In this document: one piece after another, positions 57,419 to 64,000 of the stretch | Layout of the letters: every line of letters begins with the position of its first letter | How positions within the stretch are numbered: the stretch's first letter is position 1 | Assembly: GCF_027812955.1 (NCBI RefSeq) | Contig: NZ_JAPYZV010000001.1 | Coordinates: 547,769-611,768, forward strand | Length of the DNA: 64,000 bases | Reading direction: 5' to 3' | Origin: Pedococcus sp. 5OH_020 | GTDB taxonomy: Bacteria > Actinomycetota > Actinomycetes > Actinomycetales > Dermatophilaceae | Translations under genes and position numbers: made by a program | The notes under the pieces: generated by a model | Told to the model about the DNA's origin: nothing | The model's input: the letters and a program-made list of their open reading frames with translations, nothing else | The model's database searches: none

Positions 57419-58901
57419 CGCACGCAGGCTTGTGGACAAGCTGTGGTCGTACTGCGACGTGCTGCGTGACGACGGTGTGGGCGTCATCGAGTACACCGAG
57501 CAGTTGACATACCTGCTCTTCCTCAAGATGACTCATGAGCGGGCCACCCGCAGGCTCAAGCCTGAACAAATCGTGCCGGACGAGTACTCGTGGCAGCGGC
57601 TGCTCGACGCGCAGGGCGACCAACTCGAGCTCACCTACACCCGCATCCTCGTCGGGCTGGCACGCGAGCCGGGCGTGATTGGAACGATCTTCCGCAAGGC
57701 ACAGAACCGGATCCAGGACCCGGCCAAACTCAAGCGCCTTATCGTCGACCTGATCGACAAGGAGAACTGGTCGCAGTCGGGCACCGACATCAAGGGCGAC
57801 GCCTACGAGGAGCTCCTCTCCAAGGGCGCCTCAGACAAGGGGTCCGGGGCCGGGCAGTACTTCACCCCTCGTGCGCTCATCCACGCGATCGTTGACGTGA
57901 TCCGACCGACGGTGGCAGATACCGTGGTCGACCCGGCCTGCGGCACGGCCGGGTTCCTCCTCGTCGCGCACGAGCGTGCCTCCCTTGGGGCGGAGTCCAT
58001 GACCCCAACCGAGCGGGACAAGCTGCGGGACGGCTTAGTCCGCGGGTACGAGCTCGTAGACAACACTGCCCGCCTTGCCGCGATGAACCTGCTCCTGCAC
58101 GGGATGGGCACAGCGAACGGCGACTCTCTCATCGAGGTTCGCGACTCTCTCATCGCTGATCCGGGACAGCGATGGTCGGTGGTGCTGTCGAACCCGCCGT
58201 TCGGGCGCAAGTCCTCACTGACGATGGTCGGTGCTGACGGCCGTGAAGTTCGTGAGGACCGGGAGATCGAGCGACAGGACTTCGTCGCCACGACGAGCAA
58301 CAAGCAGCTCAACTTCGTCCAGCACATCATGACGATCCTCGACACCAACGGCCGTGCCGCCGTTGTCCTCCCCGACAACGTCCTCTTCGAGGGCGGCGCC
58401 GGCGAGACCATCCGCCGCAAGCTGCTGGCGGACTTCAACCTGCACACGATGCTCCGGTTGCCGACCGGGATCTTCTATGCCCAGGGCGTCAAGGCCAACG
58501 TGCTCTTCTTCGACAAGAAGGTTGCTCGCCCGGGGCAGCCCTGGACCGAGAAGCTCTGGGTCTACGACCTACGGACGAATATGCACTTCACCCTCAAGCA
58601 GAACCCGCTCCGCCGTGCCGACCTCGACGACTTCGTCGCCGCGTACCTGCCCGGAGAAGCGAGCGAGAGGACGGAGTCCGAGAGGTGGAAGGCTTTCACC
58701 TGCGACGAGATCATCGCCCGGGACAAGGCGAACCTTGATATCACCTGGCTGCGTGACGAGTCCCTCGAGGACCTGGACAACCTGCCCTCACCCGATGTGA
58801 TCGCCCGAGAGATCGTCGAGGACCTCACCGGCGCGCTGGCCGAATTCGAGGCCGTGGCTTCTGCGCTGGAGGCACAGCTGGACACGGCAGGCGAGAGGTA
58901 G
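57411..58901 (+). CDS. hsdM: Type I restriction-modification methyltransferase subunit
   Basis: A 496-aa N6-adenine methyltransferase. ATG 57411 (MSDARRLVDKLWSYCDVLRD) gives the usual start. The N-terminal helical HsdM_N domain covers ~1-130. SAM-binding motif I is DPACGTAGF (~174-182), and catalytic motif IV is NPPF (~261). The C-terminal target-contact part includes LDITWLRDESLEDLDNLPSP. It methylates the host at the HsdS target and forms the core of the restriction complex. It is the last gene of the operon. Confidence 0.94.
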   Translation: MSDARRLVDKLWSYCDVLRDDGVGVIEYTEQLTYLLFLKMTHERATRRLKPEQIVPDEYSWQRLLDAQGDQLELTYTRILVGLAREPGVIGTIFRKAQNRIQDPAKLKRLIVDLIDKENWSQSGTDIKGDAYEELLSKGASDKGSGAGQYFTPRALIHAIVDVIRPTVADTVVDPACGTAGFLLVAHERASLGAESMTPTERDKLRDGLVRGYELVDNTARLAAMNLLLHGMGTANGDSLIEVRDSLIADPGQRWSVVLSNPPFGRKSSLTMVGADGREVREDREIERQDFVATTSNKQLNFVQHIMTILDTNGRAAVVLPDNVLFEGGAGETIRRKLLADFNLHTMLRLPTGIFYAQGVKANVLFFDKKVARPGQPWTEKLWVYDLRTNMHFTLKQNPLRRADLDDFVAAYLPGEASERTESERWKAFTCDEIIARDKANLDITWLRDESLEDLDNLPSPDVIAREIVEDLTGALAEFEAVASALEAQLDTAGER

Positions 58902-59314
58902 GCAGGCTGATACGGGCTGCGCTTGCGATGCCTCCTTGCGCGCGAGCAGGGCTGCTCCAACATCAAGCTGTCTTCCGCAGGATGGACACCATCGTGGCGT
59001 CCGGAGGTGACGACCGTGTCCAGCCATCACTGCAGTTCAGAGCGTCGTGGACGCAGTCGGACATGGTCGGACACCCCCGTGGGATAGACGCCGGCCCGTG
59101 CATGCATCACCGAACGATCGCGCCTGGTAGAGACCGTGACGAGGCGTGCTGTCGTTCCCACCGTCCCAAGGCGTCCGTGGCGCCCGCGGCCGCCGTGAAC
59201 TGCGTAGATGCGCGGACGCTGTCACGCAGTCCGGGCCCCTTGAAGGTGTCCGGCGCTTCGTCGCCGGCCCTCCAAGCGGCGCCAACGGAGTTGTAGCGAT
59301 AAGCGCTCTCAGCT
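58902..59314. other. Intergenic stretch after hsdM, nothing recognised
   Basis: About 410 bp between hsdM and the convergent lipoprotein gene. An open frame at 58928-59296 has no RBS and no protein-like pattern. No clear terminator or repeat was seen. Confidence 0.5.
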
Positions 59315-60010
59315 TCAGCGGGCGGCCTTCCCGACGTCAGTGAAGGTGTACTCGGGTGCGCTAAAGGACAGTGCCGGAATGACAGTGAACGTCGCGAGTT
59401 CGGCCTTCGGCACCTTGAACGTCATCCACACCTTCGTTGAGGACGCAGGCCCGACCTGGTCGGGAACAGGGTCCATGGCCAGAACGTCGTCGCCGGCCCA
59501 GCTGAGGATGTCGGCGTCAAACTGGTTGGCGCCGTACCGGCCCTTCATGAAGATGTTCTGGCCCTCGAACTTCAGCGGCTGCGACGTCGGGTTCTGGAGG
59601 CGCAGGGTCACTTTGATGGCAACTTCGTTGGGGAGGACGTCGGGTCCGCTGCCCTTCTCGACGTTGTATGAGCCCGGAATGACCTTCTCCACCTGTGCGC
59701 TCGTGTACAGCTTGGCTTCGGCGAACTCGACGATGATCCCTTCGGGTGTCGTCATCTTGCGACCGGCCGTCTGCAGGACCGAGCTACTCGTTGGGCTCTC
59801 CGAGCCCGTGCCCGTCTGTTCGTTCAGGGGTGTGCCGACGGGCGCGGGGCTGGAGGGGGTGCTCGCTGCGCTCGTGGGAGTGGCCGCCGACTGCGAACTG
59901 TTCGAGGCCGCCGGCGAGGTTGGAGGCTGCGGACCGGTGGATCCGCAGGCGGTGAGAGCGAACAGTGCAGTGGCGCTCAGGGCGATCGCCCCCTGTCGAT
60001 ATGCCGTCAT
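59315..60010 (-). CDS. Secreted lipoprotein with DUF4352-like domain
   Basis: A 231-aa lipoprotein. Signal peptide MTAYRQGAIALSATALFALT leads to the lipobox LTACGS (Cys ~22). A Ser/Thr/Pro linker runs to ~80. The C-terminal ~150 residues have alternating beta strands (NEVAIKVTLRLQNPTSQPLK, STKVWMTFKVPKAELATFTV), a pattern of immunoglobulin-like DUF4352/telomeric-repeat-like lipoproteins. Function unknown. ATG at 60010. Confidence 0.78.
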   Translation of the reverse strand: MTAYRQGAIALSATALFALTACGSTGPQPPTSPAASNSSQSAATPTSAASTPSSPAPVGTPLNEQTGTGSESPTSSSVLQTAGRKMTTPEGIIVEFAEAKLYTSAQVEKVIPGSYNVEKGSGPDVLPNEVAIKVTLRLQNPTSQPLKFEGQNIFMKGRYGANQFDADILSWAGDDVLAMDPVPDQVGPASSTKVWMTFKVPKAELATFTVIPALSFSAPEYTFTDVGKAAR

Positions 60011-60275
60011 GCTCTCGTTCTATCCCATAACTTCATCGTTGCGTCGGGAGTGGACGCCCGTGGCGGAACAGACTGACACGCATCGGTAGGAGGGCGACGG
60101 GGCCGCGCTGAATGCTCGGCTGCAGATGTGCCGCGCCCACCTGCACACGGCCCGGCGCCCGGTCTGTTGAAGCCCTCTCGGGCGCTACGGCCCGCAACGG
60201 CACCCGGCGTCATGGCCGAGGTCGAGAGGGCGCTCGGGCGCTTGGAGTGTCGGTGCTCGCTGAGAGGCTGTTCGC

Positions 60276-60689
60276 ATGCAGGTTGAGCGAGCTCCGTGCC
60301 CGATCTGTCGTGCACCGATGACGGACGACGATGGCGCGAGGACGAAGAAGGGTCATCCGGTTCACGCCCTGTGCCTGGAGCAGGCTCGCATGGCAGGCGC
60401 CCGGATCCAGGCACCCAACAACATGCAGCACTCCGGGCCGAAGAAGGAGCGCGCAGGTCTCACGGCGAGTCGGCCCGGCCGCTGCCCAATCTGCATGCGC
60501 CTCTTTGGTGCGGGCACGCCCATTGGTCCCTGCCTCGACGGGCAGTGGGGCCATGCCTCGTGTGCCGGGGCGCAGCAGGCGGCGGCTCGGAACAAGGCCG
60601 AGATCCTCGCCGGTGAGACCTACCGCTCGCGTCGGGAGAGCACATGGCGTCGCGGCGTCTCGCCGGGGAGTTCACGTCGCAAGACGTGA
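60276..60689 (+). CDS. Tandem zinc-finger protein, unknown function
   Basis: A 137-aa protein. Two modules repeat the pattern CPxC...HxxxxxC: C8/C11 with H27, H30 and C33, and C70/C73 with H93 and C96 (CPICRAP and CPICMRL). A basic C-terminus (RRESTWRRG) follows. Likely a nucleic-acid- or protein-binding zinc protein of the accessory region. No family is recognised. Confidence 0.65.
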   Translation: MQVERAPCPICRAPMTDDDGARTKKGHPVHALCLEQARMAGARIQAPNNMQHSGPKKERAGLTASRPGRCPICMRLFGAGTPIGPCLDGQWGHASCAGAQQAAARNKAEILAGETYRSRRESTWRRGVSPGSSRRKT

Positions 60690-60755
60690 CCGGGTCACGC
60701 GAGGATCGGTGCCCTGAAGAGCAGCCCGAGAGAGTTGCCCCGATCCCGCCCTGGG

Positions 60756-60879
60756 CGGTACCACCACGGTCGGGGCTTTTCCGCTCGGTCGCGATCCGCT
60801 CGTAGGTCAGCCCTCGGTGTGCATCGCGGTCGCGAGGGCGCGGTGCCGGCCGTCCACTCGGGGGGGCGGCGACGCGCAT
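60756..60879 (-). pseudogene. Decayed copy of the HTH gene at 63072
   Basis: On the minus strand an ATG at 60879 starts a short frame that matches the N-terminus of the intact gene (VAA, then the GLTYERIATE/GRTYESIATE HTH start), then jumps to the C-terminal EKPR-TVVVPP segment. A one-base loss near 60773 shifts the frame. The middle ~80 codons are deleted. DNA identity of the end piece (TACCACCACGG region) with 63095-63120 is near complete. Confidence 0.7.
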
Positions 60880-60999
60880 GGCCGCCTCCGACCCTGCCCG
60901 GCGTCGCTGCCGCGCAGGCCCGAGATCCGCCGCGGACCCGCAGGCATAGGCATGCTGCGCCAGAAGCGCAACGCGGGGTGGACCGAGGCTGGCCGTGCC

Positions 61000-62115
61000 T
61001 CAGGTGAAGCAGGGACCGCCGCCGAGGCGGCGCAGGCCTTCCAGGTCGCCGTCGGCGAAGGTCAGCTGCCGGCTGTTCCGGGGTGCCATGAGCTGGCTGG
61101 TGTCGTCGATGTGGGTGAGCCCGGCGAGGTGGGCCAGCTCGTGCAGGACGATGGCCTGGCCCTGCCACCAGCCGTCGCCCGGGCGGTTCAGGATCTGGGT
61201 GAACGACGGCCCGTCCAGGTACACGGTGCCGCTGACCCAGTGCTTGTCTCGCTCGGATGTGTATGGTGCCCCCGCCGGTCCGGCAAGCCCCGCGACGGAG
61301 CCGGCAAGCTCAGGAACTCGGGTGGGGTCCGTCCAGGCGACGAGCACCGGAGACCAGCGGTCTCCATACCGTCCCGGATCCGTCGGCGGACGCTGCGACG
61401 CGGGTGGCTCGTCCGTGGCCCCGTCGAGGACGAACCGCAGTCCTGTGACGCGGCTGACCTCACCAAGCCCGGTCGACAGGAGCTTGGCCGCCCCGGGTGG
61501 TGCCGACGCCGAGTTGACGACGACGTGGATGGGGCGGCAGGGGTCCCACCGGACCGGCTCGCTGCCCGGGCCGCTGAGGGTGTCCATGAACGCGTAGGCG
61601 AGTGACCGGCTCCGTGGGGCACTGGGGGCGCCGAGCGGGTGGTTGGAGGCGTCGGCGGGGACCGGCGGCCATGACGCTCGCGCACCGGCTCCGGTCACCG
61701 GGCTGCCGAGGGGCCCGGTCGCGAGGTCGCCGAGCGGAGCGACCGGAATGCCGGCGATGCTCCTGTCGGTGGACTCCCCGACCACCTGGTCGCGCAGCCA
61801 CAAGGCACCGACCACCAGTGAGAGCGCGACGACCAGGGGGACCAGGGCGGACGGCGACCGGCGTGAGCGCCGGGGCCTTCTCATTGCGGGCTGCGGGATC
61901 GGGGGTGCCGAGACCGCCGGCATGCGATGCCCGCTGGACTGGCGACGGCGAGGCCGGGCCCGGCCGGCCTGCACGTCGGCGAGGCACCACAGGCATAGGG
62001 CGCGCCCAGTGCCCGGGTCCACGCCGACTCGTTCACCTGCCACGAGCAGCTCTCCGCACGCGCACCGCACGTTGTCGGGCAGCGTGGTTACCCCTATGCC
62101 GTTGCCGATGTCCAA
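61000..62115 (-). CDS. Membrane-anchored matrixin-like metalloprotease with N-terminal zinc ribbon
   Basis: A 371-aa protein. The N-terminal cytoplasmic zinc-ribbon has C18, C20, C41 and C44. A basic stretch precedes one membrane helix at ~89-108 (ALVPLVVALSLVVGALWL). The extracellular C-terminal half is a matrixin-type domain: WDPCRPIHVVVNSASAPPGA, then the zinc site HELAHLAGLTH (~325-335, HExxHxxGxxH). The active site is intact, so it is a predicted peptidase with unknown substrate. ATG at 62115 assumed. Confidence 0.82.
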   Translation of the reverse strand: MDIGNGIGVTTLPDNVRCACGELLVAGERVGVDPGTGRALCLWCLADVQAGRARPRRRQSSGHRMPAVSAPPIPQPAMRRPRRSRRSPSALVPLVVALSLVVGALWLRDQVVGESTDRSIAGIPVAPLGDLATGPLGSPVTGAGARASWPPVPADASNHPLGAPSAPRSRSLAYAFMDTLSGPGSEPVRWDPCRPIHVVVNSASAPPGAAKLLSTGLGEVSRVTGLRFVLDGATDEPPASQRPPTDPGRYGDRWSPVLVAWTDPTRVPELAGSVAGLAGPAGAPYTSERDKHWVSGTVYLDGPSFTQILNRPGDGWWQGQAIVLHELAHLAGLTHIDDTSQLMAPRNSRQLTFADGDLEGLRRLGGGPCFT

Positions 62116-62393
62116 AGCCCTGCCCTCTGCCGCTCACCTGTGCGGAACACCGTGGCCGACCCACACGCGAGATGTGGCGTGACCTCGTAAACGGCCGCGA
62201 AAATCAGCCGTTCGGCTGAGGCTGAACGCGGTCGCGGGAACCCCCGTGTCAGGCAGTGCCTCTACGCATCTGCTCAGCCCGAATGAGGGCGCTGCGCCGC
62301 TCTCGCGCAGTGCGATCGAGGGGTGGACGCGCGCCACGAAGACGCATGTCGTGATGCCTCCTTCGCCATGCAGCACAACGAAGGAGGAGAACC

Positions 62394-62510
62394 ATGAGTC
62401 GGTCACCAGCAGGGTGGTACCCGCGCAGGATGACGCCCGTCAGTTGTACCGGCACGGGCAACGCTGGACGGAGCACTTGACTCCGGCAGGGCGGCGTCAC
62501 GGCCATCGCC
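62394..62510 (+). pseudogene. Frameshifted DUF2510-domain start
   Basis: A strong RBS (AAGGAGGAGAACC) precedes ATG 62394, which reads MSRSPAGWYP. Two bases later the family continuation (AQDDARQLYRHGQRWTEHLT) is in the next frame; the ATG frame stops after 28 codons. DUF2510 normally reads GWYPDP...WDGxxWTEH, so one base appears lost near 62424. After correction the frame stays open into the Lsr2-like gene. Confidence 0.6.
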
Positions 62511-62644
62511 CCCGGACCCTTAGGCGCAAAGCTCCACCAGCGCCGCAGAGGGGCCCTTGGCAGTCGCAGTCGGCGAGGCTGAACCTTTCACCTGTGATTG
62601 GATGCGCATTGCCCGCGGTTTCGAATACTTGGAGAGGTGAAACG

Positions 62645-63001
62645 TTGAAGGTCACGATCGACTCGACCGAGCCGTTGGATGATGCCCTTCGCGTCATCGG
62701 CGCCGTGTATAAGGTCAGGCTGAATGTTGTGGACGACACTGCTGAGGCCCAAGGGCCGGGCGCGGTAGCGAGCCCGCTGGTTGCGGCGCCCGAGGAGGGC
62801 AAGCCGTCTCAGCGGTCCACGCCGAGACCATCACGGCGCCGTCGGCAGAACACCACATCGAAGCGGGATGGCCGAAACGTGTTGTCTGTCAGCGTTTCCG
62901 AGATGCGCAGCTGGGCACTGGCCAACGGTCACCGGGTCAGCGCCCGGGGCACGCTGCCGACCTCGGTGACGGCTGCCTACGCGGACGCCCACAGCGGCTG
63001 A
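62645..63001 (+). CDS. Lsr2-like nucleoid-associated protein
   Basis: A 118-aa protein. The TTG at 62645 is chosen for GGAGAGG placed 7 nt upstream. The C-terminal domain (~80-115) has VSEMRSWALANGHRVSARGT then LPTSVTAAYADAH, the Lsr2 DNA-binding pattern with RG in the minor-groove loop (RGxIP becomes RGTLP). The N-terminus (VTIDSTEPLDDALRVIGAVY) differs from the Lsr2 dimerisation domain and resembles phage-encoded Lsr2-type proteins. It may silence AT-rich foreign DNA, or protect this island from host Lsr2. Confidence 0.77.
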   Translation: MKVTIDSTEPLDDALRVIGAVYKVRLNVVDDTAEAQGPGAVASPLVAAPEEGKPSQRSTPRPSRRRRQNTTSKRDGRNVLSVSVSEMRSWALANGHRVSARGTLPTSVTAAYADAHSG

Positions 63002-63071
63002 CGGCAGACCCCAGCGGAGCCGCCTGACGCTCTCTTTGTGCTGGCGACGGAGGCGTCGGCCACGTCACTGG

Positions 63072-63488
63072 TTATCGGGCGTCGTCGGCGGTCGGCGGCA
63101 CCACCACGGTGCGGGGCTTTTCTGACTGCGCCACCCCATGAGTCCCCTCCAGGCCGAGCAGGCGGCACCGCGCCTCGACGATGCGCAGAATGGCCAGCGC
63201 GGCGGCCACGTCCCCGGCCATGGCGTTCTCCCAGAGCGCGGCTTGGACGGCGTCCAGCCGCCGGGTCTCCTGGAGCCGCAGCTGGCTTATCGCTTCGGTC
63301 TCGTGGGTGGCGAGGGCGTCGCTGACGATGTGACAGACGGTGCCGCGGTTGGCGTAGCCGAGCTCGGTGGCGATGCTCTCGTAGGTCCGGCCCTGGGTGC
63401 GCAGCTCGATCGCCCGGGCGCGGCGCGCGGCCGCAAGAGCGCGGTTGCGGTGTCGACCGTCCACCGGGGGGAGCGCGGCGACGCTCAT
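63072..63488 (-). CDS. HTH protein, phage small-terminase-like
   Basis: A 138-aa protein. Residues ~18-65 are a helix-turn-helix (ARAIELRTQGRTYESIATEL then GYANRGTVCHIVSDAL). Residues ~68-115 form an amphipathic helix pair (LRLQETRRLDAVQAALWENA, ILRIVEARCRLLGLEG), as in small phage DNA-binding proteins resembling terminase small subunits. ATG 63488 overlaps the upstream small gene (ATGA). A decayed copy lies at 60756-60879. Confidence 0.72.
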   Translation of the reverse strand: MSVAALPPVDGRHRNRALAAARRARAIELRTQGRTYESIATELGYANRGTVCHIVSDALATHETEAISQLRLQETRRLDAVQAALWENAMAGDVAAALAILRIVEARCRLLGLEGTHGVAQSEKPRTVVVPPTADDAR

Positions 63489-63673
63489 GGCGACGCCCGT
63501 TCATGCCGGCGCCGCGGACGGCGCTCAGGAGTGACCTCAGCGGCGGTCGGTATCAGGGCGTCCTGCGCCGCGGGGTGGCCCGCAACGGCTCGGCACGCCG
63601 CTCCGCCTGCGTGGGGCGGCCGCGTCTCCACGGCAGGGATGAGGAAGTGGGCGCGGTCGGTGGTTAACACCAT
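63485..63673 (-). CDS. Small hypothetical protein coupled to the HTH gene
   Basis: A 62-aa protein from ATG 63673 (MVLTTDRAHFLIPAVETRPP) ending in a basic tail (RRPRRRHERASP). GGGAG lies close upstream. Its stop overlaps the HTH gene start by 4 bases, which argues for a real gene. Family not recognised; it may help present the HTH protein. Confidence 0.5.
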   Translation of the reverse strand: MVLTTDRAHFLIPAVETRPPHAGGAACRAVAGHPAAQDALIPTAAEVTPERRPRRRHERASP

Positions 63674-63747
63674 GCTCCCACAGTACGCAGCCGGCCTGAC
63701 AACGCCGCGCGCCACTCCGCGCGAGGAACGGTGCGATGGGTAGTGGG

Positions 63748-64000
63748 TCAGTTTGAAGGCCGCCTCGAGGCAAGCTTCCAAGACGCCCAGGCGAGCAGAA
63801 GTCCGATGATGAGGACCGCAGTCGCCAACCAGTAGGGCCGCTTGGCGACCAACAGGGAGATGCACCCGGCAAACCCCATCACAGTGAAGATGCCTGCGAA
63901 CGCCAGCCGGACGAGGTGCCATAGAGAGGCTGCACCCCTCAGCCGAACCCTCGCACCGGGTGCCTCGACCTCGACCTCACTGATCTTTGAGAACTCTTCG
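63748..64000 (-). CDS. Partial membrane protein at the right window edge
   Basis: A minus-strand frame with no stop to the window end; its start lies beyond 64000. The visible 83 residues begin EEFSKISEVEVEAPGARVRL and hold two membrane helices (AFAGIFTVMGFAGCISLLV and YWLATAVLIIGLLLAWASW), ending ASRRPSN at the TGA 63750-63748. The hydrophobic pattern and codon use support coding. Family unknown. Confidence 0.6.
   Translation of the reverse strand, partial: EEFSKISEVEVEAPGARVRLRGAASLWHLVRLAFAGIFTVMGFAGCISLLVAKRPYWLATAVLIIGLLLAWASWKLASRRPSN

Noticed and set aside
58928-59296. Open frame after hsdM
   Set aside because: No RBS and composition typical of random GC-rich sequence.

Overview
The window is high-GC actinobacterial DNA, most likely from a member of the Micrococcales (Intrasporangiaceae/Dermatophilaceae-like). 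The evidence is the gene content: a WhiB1-type regulator, a PdtaS-type kinase, a large NAD-dependent glutamate dehydrogenase, a wax ester synthase/DGAT, an actinobacterial SecA and an Rv3235-type protein. comF, hpf, secA, the Rv3235-like gene, pdtaS and whiB1 all lie in the first 42 kb, which echoes the secA1 neighbourhood of Mycobacterium tuberculosis. Many genes overlap by 4 bases (ATGA/GTGA). Several starts look leaderless, with a TANNNT hexamer 6-7 nt before the start codon.

Layout, left part (1-47 kb, chromosomal backbone): 1-5943 is the distal part of a Tad/Flp pilus operon (CpaB, CpaE, CpaF, a VWA-TadB fusion, TadC). 6055-8312 is a NarL-type two-component pair. Then follow comF, hpf, a second NarL-type regulator with an AlkX/YcaQ-like glycosylase, a membrane protein, an MFS transporter, a small GNAT and secA. 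Next come the Rv3235-like and LysM proteins, an HTH protein, and a second CpaB/CpaE-like pair (21487-23459). A cupredoxin-like lipoprotein with a membrane protein, WS/DGAT with patatin, and pruA come after that. A 5-oxoprolinase operon (pxpABC plus two small helical proteins) precedes a tiny DUF6131-type gene, NAD-GDH, pdtaS and whiB1. The part ends with a 1450-aa FHA/FtsK (EssC-like) ATPase.

Right part (47-64 kb, accessory): a second cpaF homologue starts at 47130 and is cut exactly in its Walker A motif by a 4.6-kb integrative element (about 47745-52386). The element carries a SIR2-family protein, an HUH-type rolling-circle Rep, a small protein and a large serine recombinase. The reading frame of cpaF resumes at 52381 (GK then TTLLN...) and is lost again near 52463, where a second accessory segment begins. 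That segment carries a type I restriction-modification operon with a ParB-like gene between hsdS and hsdM. It continues with a lipoprotein, a tandem zinc-finger protein, a zinc-ribbon/matrixin protease, a DUF2510 remnant, an Lsr2-like protein and phage-type HTH genes, and runs off the window. The 3' half of this cpaF is not found to the right.

Main point of interest: a mobile element whose att site is the P-loop lysine codon of a pilus/secretion ATPase, carrying a predicted NADase anti-phage gene, next to a non-standard hsdR-hsdS-parB-like-hsdM cluster. No tRNA, rRNA, CRISPR array or transposase-type insertion sequence was recognised.
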